A stretch of DNA of 64,000 nt from Maylandia zebra (Eukaryota; Chordata; Actinopteri; Cichliformes; Cichlidae): positions 13,769,852-13,833,851 of the forward strand of contig NC_135169.1 in NCBI RefSeq assembly GCF_041146795.1, given 5' to 3'. Every line of letters starts with the position of its first letter. Within the stretch, counting starts at the first letter, position 1. This document shows, one piece after another, positions 22,640 to 35,490 of this stretch. The translations under genes were made by a program, and so were the position numbers. The notes beneath the pieces were generated by a model, which saw only the letters and a program-made list of their open reading frames with translations, ran no database searches and was not told the DNA's origin.

Positions 22640-23895
22640 CACGTCTCACAGTGTTTAATATAAAAGTCACACACTGTTTAACACTGATTATTCTTTATTT
22701 CTAAAGACTTTTCTCATTCAATGTCATATTGTGAGATTTGATATAAATACTTTACAACCTCATACAAATATCAGGTATTAAATCAACAGATTTTAAGCTT
22801 TTTTGTTTAATTTCATAGTGTTAGATGCAACACACAAAGGTTAAAGGCAGGGCGAGAGCAAATAAAATACATTTCAAAAAGAGATTTTATGTAAAACTTT
22901 TATTCCTATTTAATCTTATTATAATAGGCTGGATGGTTTCTTGATAAAAAAAATAACAACACATACATTAAGTTTATAGGTACATAAATATTTCTGGCTT
23001 TCTTCGAGCTTTGCACCTGTCAGTACTAAGCTAAGGTCAGGACTGAGTAGTATCCCAGACCGATCCAGTTTGCATCCAACAGAAGTCGAAGGACAAACGA
23101 GTGGAGCTATAAAATTCATTAGTCAAAGTTTTATTGAGACATTATTTTATTCTAATTGTAAAAAAAAAACTCATTACACTAACTAACCTTTAAGAAAGAG
23201 GTCTCATAGGGTCATGAACAGTAATATTTTCTTTAACTTAAAGGCTTTGAAACTGTAGTTAAACAAAAGTGAGTCTTACCTGCTTTACTTTACCAGGAGA
23301 GGCAAACGGTTCAAGGACTGCATATGCTTGATATGGGAGGTTGAATGTGTATTTACGGGAGTGGTTACTGGTTAAACTATAACTTGCCGGTCCTATCTGT
23401 GCCTCGCTGCAGTTTTATTGGGTTATAAAAGCAACAAACATCCGTGCAATTCCTGACACTGATGTTCCCTGTGTTACCTGTTGTGATTAAATCTTCTGTC
23501 AGCTTGCATCAACTAAAACCAACAGGCAAACAGAATTCATGACTTGTAAATAATGAAGCAGGTTTTAAGGGAAAACTGTCCCACAGAGCAATCATCTACT
23601 CTCAGTTTTTCCTGAAAAAGTCAAATGAAAAGACATTTTATGACAGACTGCAGCTCATTGATAATACATCGCTCATTCATCACTGATTTACAATTTGTTC
23701 ACGGTAATTGGAATTGCAGTGAACCTCCGTATAGTTACTGTAATGTAGATTTAAAGTATTTAACTATTTAACTTAGCTTACTATAACATTGTAAAATGGT
23801 ACTTACACTGTAAACACTTGCAAATTACAGTATAATGCTGCAATTCGTTACATGTATTATTTTTATGTCTTTAGACTGAAAAGTACTCACGGTGT
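22640..23895. other. gimd1 upstream flank, no gene seen
   Basis: AT-rich DNA. It should contain the gimd1 promoter and untranslated first exon, but no donor or CpG cluster stands out. Confidence 0.4.
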
Positions 23896-23903
23896 GTTGC
23901 CAT

Positions 23904-25728
23904 CAGTGTTGGGTAAGTTACTTTAAATTAGTAACTTAGTTACATTACTAGTTACTTCTATCAAAAGTAACTCAGTTACTTCAAGTTACTCGTTACTTTC
24001 AGAGTAACTAGTTACTAGGGAAAGTAACTTTGGTTTTACTCAGAATTCTCTTGTTGATGTGTTGCTTCCGTAACTGGATACCCAGCAAGACTGTCAGTCT
24101 TCTAGCTTGCTTACTTGCCACAAGTGCACTGTGCCACCTACCAATAGAAAGGAAAAGATAATGTGCATATTTCCACGAGAGAAATCCCACGCCTGATTCT
24201 ATCCTAGCCTGCTTTTTACATCCAACACAAAAACTGCAGTCGTGGTGCTTTCGATTGTACTCAGAACTCGGAAATTCTGCCTTCTGAATAGGAAGATGTA
24301 GGTAACATCAGACTGCAGATGAGCTGCATACAGGGCTGGACTGGGACAAAAAAATCGTCTCGGGCATTTTGACTAGAGACCGGCCCACCATTATAGGAAA
24401 AATCATAAAGCCTTTGAATGAAAATAAACACTGTTGTGACAGTGATGTACACTGTTCTGATGGTATATATGCATCAATCTATCAATTGTTTGTTGCAAGA
24501 CTCAGATAATTATTTTTTTAAAAGCTAGACATTTGAAATGAGAATAAGAAAGTATTTCCTTCTGCCCCCCTTTCCCTTTTAATGTCCTACATGGACCCCT
24601 GGCAACACTTTGCTAGATCCGCCCCTGCACAATTACCAGCTGTCAGCTACTTAGAAAAGGATCCTGGTGTTATTTGTCTCTCAGAAACAGTTCATAACTT
24701 CCCTTCAACTCATTCATGTTAACTAAAAGGTAAACCTGTTTCTCCATCACAGCTCTGATGATCCAGTAAGGACATCTCCTGGTTTCATCTTCATGTTTCC
24801 CTCTCACCAGATAACCAAACCGTCATCATGACCAGCAGCTTTACAGCTGTGGCTCCAGCAAACATCAGCTGATACTAGAAATTAATATTAAATAAATTCT
24901 AACAACAGCTGATCAAGCTTAAAAGTGCTGCTGTTGTTTAACGCGACATCCGCTGGTTTCCTCTTTCTGGCACAAAGTGAGCGATAAATAAACAAGAGAG
25001 AAAAGCCGATCAGCTGATCATTGATCAGTTTCATGATTTAAGTAGAAACGGGAGAGGGAGGGTGAGAGGATGAAAGAAGAAGAGGCAGCTGTGCAGCGTA
25101 AACACAGAATAACTCCAGCTTTGTGCCTTTTTCATTGTAGCTGAAGTCCGGGACAAACTGTTCCTTTTCACCTCAATAAGAAACCCGTAATATTTTCTCT
25201 GAATACCAGGCGATTCCGTTTTTTACGGGACGGTTGGCAACTCTAATAATTAACCTTATGAACAAAATAAAGTTCAACATCAGTAACATAGCACCACCCA
25301 GCTGTATAGAAACTCTGTCATGCTAGCTCAGGCAGTACGAGTTATTGTAACTGACTGTAAAAAGTCAGCACAACGAAAATAAACTCCACCTAAACTTGGT
25401 TTATATCTGACCCAGATGGACTGCAGGTCATAACTTCTTACCTGAAGTTCAGTTCACCTGATACTCGGACCGGCGGCCGCTTTGGGTCTCTCCTCTTGCC
25501 TCCCTTTTCCTTCATCCACCTGCTGGCCTCCACCACTTGCTAATGTTATTGAATCTGTGGAAGCTCCGCGATAGCCACCACACGAAGTAACGAATAATGA
25601 GCCTATCTAAATCCCAGTAACGAGTAACGCGTTCCTGGTTTTGGCATAACTAGTTACCGTGCTCGTTACCACAATAATAACGTAGTTACTGTAACGCGTT
25701 ACTTAATAACGCGTTAGTCCCAACACTG
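23904..25728. mobile_element. Non-autonomous hAT element with nested repeats
   Basis: Inverted ends CAGTGTTGGG...CCCAACACTG are flanked by a perfect 8-bp duplication GTTGCCAT (23896-23903, 25729-25736). Subterminal regions are dense in AGTAACT/GTTACT units, as in a common fish hAT family. The middle (about 24331-25585) is shared with 49038-51733. It includes pieces that look like ends of other hAT elements (CAGGGCTGGACTGGG at 24331; GCTAGATCCGCCCCTG near 24613). No transposase frame was recognised. Confidence 0.85.
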
Positions 25729-25739
25729 GTTGCCATAAA

Positions 25740-28700
25740 ACCAAAACTAACACAAAATTAATTTTAAAAACTGACTCAAAACATTAAATTTATGGTGTTA
25801 CTGCCATGTCAATTTAAACATATTGGAGAAAATGCAGACATGTTTAACAGTGAGCCCTTACACCAGCGGTGTGAAACATTAGACTTGGGGGCCAGTAGTG
25901 GCCTGGCAAACACTCCAATCTAGCCTGTTGGACGACTTTGGAAAATGTGAAGGAGGACATAAATTTTTAACTTTTAATTGTATTTTTTTTTCTTTTAACA
26001 GATTTACAACTTTTCTTACCAATAAAGACCTGCCCCATAGCCGCTGCCTCATATGACACCAAAATGATGGTTTTGTAATTGTAAACACTTTCACTTTCTT
26101 TCATTTACTACAGCTGCATTTCATTGTCATGTAGAAAAACCGAGACATATTGTTGCAATTACGCTTCTTTTTCTTACATTAAGTTAATTCGTTGATTAAT
26201 TGTGTAGTTACATTTCAATACAGTAGAAGAAAGGGGATTTTTACCGGTTTGGTCCAAACATATACATATAGTAGACTAGATGTTGTCTTATATCCTGCTT
26301 TATTTCACTTTGACCATGCGGATAATAATGCAAAGTTTAAACCTTAATACAATTTTAAAAAGTAAGTTATAATAACAAAGAAATCACCCGCTGGTAATGT
26401 TAGTATGAAGGGGCAGATTAGGATTAGATCTAGGCCAAAACCATAAATGCTTAGTTTATTTTAACATGGATTCTTTGGGATGGACTCTCTGTTGGAGTCA
26501 GCCTCAAGTGGTGATTGGAGGAACTAAGCTAAGAGCTAAGAATCAGGTTATCATGAGAGCAACAAGGAAAACTTAGGAAGGAAACGAGGAACGTGACGCT
26601 CATGCAGATAAATCACCCACGCAGAATATATGTGAACAGGGAAGCTGGGAAACACAGCTGGAGGGGTATGGAAAACACTGTGTGTGTTTGTTATCTTTAT
26701 GACAACCATACACAGAGCGAGAACAGCTATGCCCAGCAGCTACCAGCCACAATGAAACCAACACATGTTCTTTTCTGTTGTCCTGTCCAGACCTTCAAAA
26801 GATCACAATCAATTGGAAGGAAGGTTTTAGGAAACAAACAAACAAACAAATCCTTACATGGTCATACCCACATGCCATCAGATTGTAGTTTTATTCTTGT
26901 AGACCTTTAAAACGGTTTTTATCAGATCAGACCTCACTTAACCTCTTTCTTTACAAACCTTTGGAGATGATTCCTTTCCCACTTTAGCTTGTGTTATCAG
27001 TGCCCATCAGCTAAGTGGAAAAACATTAAATAAGCATGTGGTCTGAGCAGATGCAGGGCTCTCTGTAACAGATATTAAAGCATGAGAAGGATGTGATTTA
27101 ACCACTAGTTTTATGTACTCAAGTTCAATCTTACTGCATTGTATTGTTCAAGTGACCAGAGAGCCTAGGGATCCTTCTTACTGGTCTCCTTTCTACTTAA
27201 AAACTTTAATTTTTCTCAGTTCAGAACAGAACTCCTAATGATAGATTTTCTGTCTAAAGTATGCTAAACGCTACTTTTAACCAAAATTGCAGCATTAGCT
27301 CTATACAAAGCCACAACAGTTTAACACATCTTAGATTAACACACAAAACAAATATACTTAAGCCCATTTTGTTGTTTAGATACACAAAAAACAAATAAGA
27401 ACAACAATCACAGTCACAACTTACATTTATTATGATCTAGGCTACCACTTGCTACAAGCTAACTGCTAGTAAACAATAACAAATCCAATAGAAATGGGCA
27501 TCTTACAAGTATCCCAACAATAATGAAACAGAAAAAATAACTGATTATGATTGGAAATGACAACTTAAATCTTGTGGGTTGTTATCAGACATTACACTTT
27601 CCAAACATGGCATACTTTCAGCCATATAGCTTAAAAGGTAAATCTTAAGGAGTTCAACTATGTTCAACTTAGATTGACAAATAGTTTTATGTTACATTAC
27701 AATTTCCTTTATAATTGCTGGTATAAAATCAGCAGAGTGCTACAACCAATTAAATCTGATACATATTTACACCAACATTAACTCAAAAATATACAGACAC
27801 CACTTACAGGAAAGTAATTCCTCTCGACAGCCTCAGACCTGAAACTTGAGGATGTTTTTAAATGTGTTTGTGTAAAAAACTGTTTGAATTATTTTATTGA
27901 ATTATTTTGTCTTTTTTTTTTTGGAATTTTTGGTTCCTTACTTTATCATTACTATAAATTTTCCTAAAGAAAATATTAAATTTGGAGGTTCTTGGTATAA
28001 TTTCGTGCTCCAGCATCAAGCACATTTTTTTTTTTTTTTAGATGCCTCTGATTTGACAAAAGAAGAGAAGGTTAACATATCTGAGGCACTGTTTTGGAAC
28101 ATTATTTTATTGTAACATTATATAACTACAAATGTATTTTTTCAGAAAATTTAGCACTTGGGTCTCTGAAGTCCAATGGGTTAGAGTAATATTTGCACCT
28201 CTTGAGTGCTTCAGTTGAAAATCATCACCTAGTTTAACACCTGTAAAAGCTTATTTTCTTTTTTCTTTACAGGTTGAAATTGTGGAGAAGTGTTTGAAGA
28301 TTGAGTTCAGTATTCCTTCTTAGTTTTAATTCAATGTTTTAGCTAATACAGGTTTGTTTGATAACTATTTTTCCTCTTTAGTAACGAAGTAATGATGTTA
28401 TCTTTGTTTTGGGAATATGAAAACAAAACCTTTTCATTTCAGGTTTCTTCAAAATCTCAGCACATGAATACATGTGCTGGAGGCAGTTGCAGCAGATATG
28501 CATTAGGGATCAAACACCGGTTCTTTTCGTGGTGGTGCAAATGGGGTCAAACTGGATTTCAAAGTGGTTTCTGCTTGTCTAGACACAAATGAGGAAACAA
28601 GATCTGCACCACAAAGAGTTTCACTTCCTGCTGAGTTTGCCTGTCAGTGCAGCCTGGCAGGAAGCTAATTAGCATTAGCATGTAGAAACACTGTAAGATG

Positions 28701-28857
28701 TAGTGGGGGAGGGGCCACGGGTATTGTCATGCATTTAACAAGTTATGTTATTCACCCCTCCCTTCATTCCACAGGTCTTCATTTTCTGTCTCTCAGGTAA
28801 GTCATTGGCAAAAGCAGCAACTCACTAGTCCTTAGTCATTCTTTCGGTTTGTCCACT
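25740..28857. other. dkk2 downstream flank
   Basis: No host gene recognised. A hAT-like end (CCAGCGGTGTGAAACATTAG) lies near 25865. The remainder is AT-rich with scattered homopolymers. Plus-strand open frames at 26593 and 27897 lack codon bias, splice context or recognisable motifs. Confidence 0.5.
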
Positions 28858-30552
28858 TCATTTAGATCGGTGACACACATGAAGCCTTGCCTTGGCTGGT
28901 GATGCAGAGCCTGAAGACAGTCCTGAGGAGTAGTGAGATGAGGTTGCCGAGAAGTTGAACCGTGACACTGCAGCTAGTTGGGTACCGGGTTCTCGCAGTG
29001 TCCGGCAGATGAGTCCGTCCCCACAGGGACAGCGCTGGAACAGCTCCAGACCGTGGTTCCCCTTGCGTCGGTGTCGCGTGCAAACCTGTCCTTCACGTAG
29101 CACGGGCTTGCAGATGCGAGTCCAAAAGTGACGGGCGCAGCACAGACCGTCCAAGCAGTCGGATGAGCGCAAGCAAGGATTCCCGACCTGACCTGAAACA
29201 AACACACAAACCCTTAGAGAAACATGAAGGAGGCAGGGGGAAACATACTGCGGGTTTATAACACTAATCTCACTTCTGCCAGGGGATCCTTTGGCTTCCT
29301 GCCTCCCGCCTTTCTTTTTGGTGAGCGGGCTTAGCGCTCCATCAGTGTTTGGAATCCTCTCAGACACAAAGCCGTCCACATCAGGAACACAAATATCTGC
29401 CGCAGGAAGAACATAGAGATAATACACTTGATAAAATTTTAATTATGAATAGTTTATTGTCATTAATGTTAAACTGAAGTTTTCTGTAGAGGAGCATCTA
29501 AACTGTTGCTGCAGTGGTTGGTGGGGCAACACATTGTGTCCCTGAGGCAGGGCCTCTTCCTTCTGCGGCAGGTCTTGCAGTGGGAGTGGGCAGGACGTCT
29601 TGAGGAGGTGTGACAGTAGTTCCCCTCTCTGCACTCCAGGTCACTCATGCACTGGTAGACCTGCAGACAGACACACAAACATTATTACAGAGTAACAAAT
29701 GAACCTGGTTTTCGTTTTGTAATTTAAGGTGATCTTTTCGTACTGGTGAAAAAATAGCATGAAATAACAAACGGAGGGCTTAAACTACTCTGACTTGCAG
29801 TGCCCTGAGCCACTTTATGTGAGATTTATACTTCTGGACTAAATCTACGCCATAGGTAAGTCTTAACTGCAGACCTCTCTGAAAAAGTAACTACATGTAA
29901 CATAAACACAGTCTTCAAATATTGTGATTGGCCTGAAATCCGAATATGCATTTCTGGCTAGTTTTCCTCTGATTGTCAATGGATCATAAATGTCATCGAC
30001 TCATTATAGGCTTGCATAGGCGACATCATAGGCTCAACGCAGAATTATCAGCGTTTAATTTTGTAGCACTCTTCTAAAGTACACCTCAACATTACAACTT
30101 AAAACTGTACATTGGGGCAAAACAGTCCAGTTGATAAACCAAAGAAACCTTTTATTATCCTTCCCGATGATGTTGAAAGCCAAAGAAATTTTAAAACATC
30201 ATCATAGTTTTTTTTTTATCACGAAAACCATCATAACAGCTGAGAAGTGCACCTGAAACAGTATCCTGCTGATAAAAAAGGCCAATGAACTTTTTGAAAC
30301 AATGTGATGTTCTTGATGATAATGTTTAGAAACATGTAAATATTATAAGTGACTGGTAACCCAGATGGTACCTGTAATTTGAAAGTGAATACAGACTTGT
30401 AATATTCCCACCAATCAAATGTTTGAAACAACAAAAAAAGACCAAAACTCCTGTCAAACTGAAGCAATGTAACCAATAATGTTCAGTCAATAAAGCTTTT
30501 GAAACATTGCAACAACACTGCAAATAAACATTTCTCTCTCTCTCTCTCTCTG

Positions 30553-30634
<82 letters not shown>

Positions 30635-31409
30635 ATTTAACAATGAAAAGGACCCGAGTCCAAAAGTGCTTTGTCAGCAGCACATAACTTTACAGGGAGT
30701 AGGAAAGAGTCAACTAAACTAACGTTTTCGATACAACTAAAGATTAAAGGCCAATAAAATTTTAATGAGCTTTGTAACATTGTAATAGTTTGGTCAATAA
30801 AATTTACATATTAAAATACATCGTAACAAACAAAAATCCCCTGTCCATTTAGTTTAGAAACATTGTAGCTAAAAGTTTAGCTAAAGTTGTTAATTAACTT
30901 TAATTAGTAGTAAATTAGTTAAAAGTCATATTTATATATGTAAATAGTGAGATCTGTGGACTCGGTTAAAAAGCAGCTAAAAAGTCATCTGTTTAAATGT
31001 GCTTTTGTAACCAATGCTGTTTTGGCTTTTAAATTGATTAGCCCTTTGTTTTATCCAACTAGAAAGTTCCTATAAAAATAAATTTTTCACTCATTTCTTA
31101 CTTGCCATTACATTTGCATGAAGTGGGACTTTAAATTGTGTGAGAGGCAAATGTTTGATTTGATTGACTTCAAAGCACAGACTTGTTGAGACTTCTGTGA
31201 ACCCCCTCAGACTGAAACACGCATCGTGGTAACAGACTCACCGTCAGGTCCACTCTCGGCTCCCACGCGCTCCTGTTTATCGGCAGCGCGTCACTGTCCC
31301 CGAGGATCTCCGTACTGACGGAATTCTGTCCGACGCGCGCCTGCCCGCAGCGAGAACACGCCAAAAGCGCGATCCCGAAACTGACCAGCAGCACCAACCA
31401 GCGGCTCAT
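28858..31409 (-). CDS. dkk2: dkk2: dickkopf-family secreted Wnt/LRP modulator
   Basis: Four coding exons (31409-31242, 29660-29504, 29396-29274, 29192-28858) join in phases 0, 1 and 1 to 783 nt, 260 residues (human DKK2 259). Dickkopfs are secreted, bind LRP5/6 and modulate Wnt/beta-catenin signalling. Residues 1-24 are a signal peptide. CRD1 has its ten cysteines (QCMSDLEC ... [15 protein letters not shown] ... NNIC), and CRD2 its ten ([51 protein letters not shown]). The linker is short and Lys/Arg-rich. CRD2 carries 43 residues between its last two cysteines, against 16 in human DKK2. The exon 2 donor (AACA|GTTTAG) is weak. The name dkk2 rests on the aimp1-gimd1-dkk2 order; some segments ([12 protein letters not shown]) resemble DKK1 more, so a divergent paralog is possible. 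Confidence 0.88.
30532..30630 (+). repeat. Compound microsatellite (TC)n(TA)n(TG)n in dkk2 intron 1
   Basis: About 20 bp of TC, then about 15 bp of TA, then about 64 bp of uninterrupted TG. Long alternating purine-pyrimidine tracts can adopt Z-DNA and are highly length-variable. Confidence 0.95.
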
Positions 31410-31580
31410 GACTGCAATCAAGATTTCATTAGACACTGTGAATAAAATCACTTCATGTACTGACATACCATTATCATCATCCTTTCTTAAACATACGGAC
31501 TTTAATATCTCCACAAGAATAAACAAGAGACAGTAGCGGTCTAAATGTTTTCCATTTAAACCAGCAAAAAAATCACTCAC

Positions 31581-31690
31581 TTGTCAGCTGTAGACTTTCT
31601 AATGGATGGAAGAAAATCGTCACAGTCCCGTGCAGTTTGCTGCTGCAGGTTTAAATTTCCCGTTGCTTCCTTTTTTTTTTTAATTAAACC
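31581..31690 (-). promoter_or_regulatory. dkk2: dkk2 promoter and untranslated first exon
   Basis: On the minus strand a donor (GACAA|GTGAGT, exon side starting at 31581) lies about 160 nt before an acceptor (TTGATTGCAG at about 31412) that immediately precedes the dkk2 ATG. This implies a small 5' UTR exon. Upstream of it, AAATTTAAACC (about 31650) could serve as a TATA-like element, next to an A/T homopolymer. Confidence 0.45.
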
Positions 31691-32038
31691 AACTCCCAGG
31701 AGCGCACGAAAATAAGAATAAGAAAACGAGCCTTCGCTTCAGTCCTGTCCTTCAGTGCAGGACAGGTGAGAGGAACCCGGACCCTGATCCACTTTATACA
31801 AATCCGATCCTCCCACATCCTTGGTCACGCGGAGCCCTAACCCGCCCCTGCAACGCTTACATCGATACCCCCACCCTGGCACTTGCATCCACGGCTGCAG
31901 GTGACAGGGTGACAGCGGAGGCACTGTTTAGCTGTAAAGCTCCATATGGTGAGTTTGCTGTTTTTGCCATTCAAAAGTCCCATTGAAAAACAGAAGTTTT
32001 ACTGGGAAACCTGAAACATGGGGTATAAAAAAGTGGAA

Positions 32039-32042
<4 letters not shown>

Positions 32043-32100
<58 letters not shown>
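32043..32100 (+). repeat. (AC)n microsatellite
   Basis: About 58 bp of perfect AC repeat 0.6 kb upstream of the dkk2 ATG, followed by an ATGAA-type short repeat. Confidence 0.95.
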
Positions 32101-32104
<4 letters not shown>

Positions 32105-32548
32105 GAAATGAAATGAAATGCATATTGAAAACAATATGCAAATTTAAATATAATAAAAAATTAAAATAAATACAAAAAAATGCTGTCCTTCTAAAATGTG
32201 TTTTCAGCAGATGTTTTAATCAAACTACATATCCATTCAATATGATTGATGGGGCTATGGATTAGGTTATCCTTCTGACTCACTTGTATGTGAAATTCCT
32301 TGAAGTGGTAGTGGTGAGGATCTCAGTAATCTGAGCTCTCATTTTGATATATCACTGAAATGGCAGGAAAGACTGACCGCTCGCACTCTTGTGTCTCCAC
32401 ATCAGTGGTTCTTTTAATAAAAAGCTCATTAAACCTAAATCTGGTGATAAAGTGACCAAAGGGCTTATCTTCAGGAGTAATTAACAGTGTGTAGGAATAA
32501 AAATATTTCAGCCTGAAGTGGAATTGTGACAACAGCTTGTACATTGAG

Positions 32549-32800
32549 GCGATCGTGGGTCAAGAGTTGGCAGTTCATCTTGTAATTGAAAGGCTGCCGG
32601 TTCGAGCTTGGGCAAGACACTTCACCTACCGCCTACTGGTGTTGGCCAGAGGGGCCGATGGTGCGATATGGCAGCCTCGCTTCTGTCAGTCTGCCCCAGG
32701 GCAGCTGTGGCTACAACTGTAGCCTCCACCAGTGTGTGAATGAATAGGGGTATTGTAAAGTATATAGTAAGTAAACTATATAAACGCAATCCATTATTAT
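32549..32800 (+). repeat. tRNA-derived SINE copy
   Basis: Same family as 18913-19210: head with GATCGTGGGTCAAGAGTTGG and GGTTCGAGC, body TGGGCAAGACACTTCACC, GCAGCTGTGGCTACAAC, tail AACGCAATCCATTATTAT. A short internal deletion removes part of the region after the B box. Confidence 0.8.
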
Positions 32801-34087
32801 CTCCTACACACACAAACCTTTTACTTATCTCTCCATCTCCATGACCTTTCTCAGACACATTTAACCTTTCCACACCTACAAGAGGAACAACACATGAGTG
32901 CGTGCGTTTTTATTGTGTTGATAAGATTGGATGCTGTAATCGTCAGATTAACACACCTACAGGATCAGCATTACACTCACACATCCCCTTACTGAAATGT
33001 CAGTTAGTCTACAGTAAATTAACCGAACCACATTAATAAGATGCTGTTAGCACACACACTTATGTCTTAAAGTGAAGCTGTATGCGAGATATCACTAGTC
33101 TAACAGACCTCATGGGAAACATTAAAAAAACACATTATACATACGAAGGGACGGGGGAGCTGGAGGTTCACTAACAGCAGGAGGGTCAGGTCTTGCATTT
33201 CTTATATTGATAAGATGTATAGAAGTATATGAAAAATTCAACACGTTCTCACTCCAAAAGCATAACATGCTACACTATGTGACAAATCGTCAGTATGTTA
33301 CGCTTTCGGCCACCCAACACGTTCCTATGTTATACGTGCGGAAACAGGAATAAACATGAGAAGACTGAATCTACACGTGTACATTCATCTTACTTTCTCA
33401 CCATGAATCGCTTTGGAAACACTTTCTAACACGATGTTGTGGTTAAGGTTAGGGATAAGGTTATCGTTAAGGCTAGGTTTGGGGCTGGAATACATGGCTG
33501 GAACATGTCTTAGCGTCGGGAGCATCATACTATTGGATTTCATCCCCAATCTGGAACATATCATAGGGATGCAGAAGGTTACCTTTCGCGTTCCCATGGG
33601 CCGCCTCGGGACATGACAAATCGTCGGTATGTTATGCGTCAGGAATGAGAAAACACTTCAGGTTAGTCTAGCCCCTTTTCCCTTCATGGAACAAGGTCTA
33701 TCTACACCTGCCCACCAGCTCGGTCTGTGTTTTATTTACTACCTGTCTTGATCCCACTTCTGTCACTTTGATGTCTGGAACAAGGTCTTGACTGGATGGA
33801 AAGTGTTTCATGGTTGTCCCTGCTTTCTCTTTCTTCATGGGTTCCCAGTGAGGGAGTCTCTAGTGTTTTTGGCTTTGTTAGGGAGTACCAAAGTCATCCC
33901 ACCTTCATCTCAGACTATTTTCTTCCATTGTGCTACCTGCTCTGTTGCTGAGGTTTTGGGGTGGAAGGGTTTGGCTCAGGCACTGCCATGTTCAGTTTGT
34001 CCATGGCAGGTTTTGTAGGTCTCCATGTCAGAAGTGTTGATGCAGTTTGGTGTGTCGGCAGATGTTTTCCTCATCTGGGCCTGATAA

Positions 34088-34200
34088 TCACATCTGTATC
34101 TGGTTAAATGTGCTTATCTATCACACTGCCAATGTACGTGAAGGACTCTGCTTGTTCTAGAGGTTCACCCTCCAGGTTCTTGGCCTGTTGATGTTAATTC
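34088..34200 (-). mobile_element. LINE reverse-transcriptase fragment
   Basis: The minus-strand frame gives GEPLEQAESFTYIGSVIDKH, the G..LE.v..F.YlGS.i motif of LINE polymerases. It is then broken by a stop before a PDTDV piece, and a longer decayed region follows towards 33.7 kb. Confidence 0.6.
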
Positions 34201-34857
34201 CCTGGAATGTAAGATAATCAGCAAAGTCAAAGTGTCCACTGGATCCCAGTCCTCTTTCTAGTGAAAGTCTTCATGATCCAGGCAATAACCGGCAGGAGTA
34301 AAACAGTGACCACCTTCCTGGTGAGTTTATGGTATCACTCACAAGTTTTCCTGAGTAAAACATGATGTTCATTCAGTCCCAGTAGAGTCAACATAACAGG
34401 TTAAACAGGAAATCCATATATCATAAATCCAATGCAGTTATAGTTAAAAATACAGTTCAAAATCCACAATCTGTGCCCCCCTACACATTTCCAGTGGGCC
34501 AGTTTAGAGTCTTGCTGGTCGATCCTGGTCTCTGGGCCTTATGCTTGACTCCACTGCTTCAGAGGAGCAGCCAGATTTAGAAGCATGAGGAAGTGGCATT
34601 GGAGTGACAAACGGTTAAAGTCCAATTAATTGAGTTCTTAATAAAACAGTTTAGTTACTCTTTGGAGATAATAACTATACACTAAGCACTATTAGGCTAC
34701 TTCAGCTCAGAAACCAAAAGTAGGTAAATGAATGAAAAAAGACTCAGAGGAGTTGATTGTTATAAAGAAGTAAAAGTTTCAGAGAAACAAAAGACATACT
34801 AGTTTTTCTTGTGAAGTTGTTGTAGGTGTAAGGTAGACCCCCATCAGCTATTGTAGG

Positions 34858-34935
34858 GTCTACCTTACAATATAAAGCGCCTTGAGGCGACTGTTGTTGT
34901 GATTTGGCGCTATATAAATAAAATTGAATTGAAGT
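34858..34935 (+). repeat. SINE/LINE tail
   Basis: AAAGCGCCTTGAGGCGACTG and TTGGCGCTATATAAATAAAA form the conserved 3' tail of a common fish retroposon. Upstream head sequence was not recognised. Confidence 0.6.
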
Positions 34936-35458
34936 CATCAAGTGAGCATTCATGCAACATATACACAAACACAGAAGAGGAGGCAGGTTTAGCGTGAGGA
35001 GGAAAAGAAAGAGTCAAACTTCTCTGTTTGTCTCTGAAAAGGTTAAACTGACCACACAGGAACAGTGAGAGGAGGACTCCTCGGTTTGATTCAAAGCTTT
35101 ATTCAGAAATGAATTTCATGCTTTTACAAATGAGCTGTGGGTAGAAGGAGAATCAGGTCAGAATGTTTTCCACTCTTGTTCTCTCTCTGATGTAGCACAC
35201 AGCAGGAAGTAGTAGCTTCAGACACGTTGTTACTACAGGAAATATTCTGTGTGGTTGAGGCGACGGAGCTGGACACTATGAAAGAGGGAGCTGGGAGGTT
35301 AAGCAGCAGCTCAGTTGTGATGTACTGTGTACTTCTACCAGATGACTCTCAACAAGAAAACTGTGTTTTATTTGTTGCCTTTGGTAGGTCATAAAGACAA
35401 ATCTCTTTACATATTTGTATGAAAAAAATTATATCCCCAGTAATATGTTCTGTTGCAT

Positions 35459-35490
35459 TGCTGCGCTGCTGCTGCTGCGCTGCTGCTGCT
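35459..35490 (+). repeat. GCT/GCC-type trinucleotide tract
   Basis: Interrupted (GCT)n with GCGCTGCTGCTGCT units, about 30 bp, not in a recognised gene. Confidence 0.8.

Noticed and set aside
26593-26910. 105-codon plus-strand frame between gimd1 and dkk2
   Set aside because: No recognisable domain, no splice context and low-complexity end; chance frame.
32041-32134. Val/Cys repeat protein frames over CA/TG tracts
   Set aside because: Translation of microsatellites.
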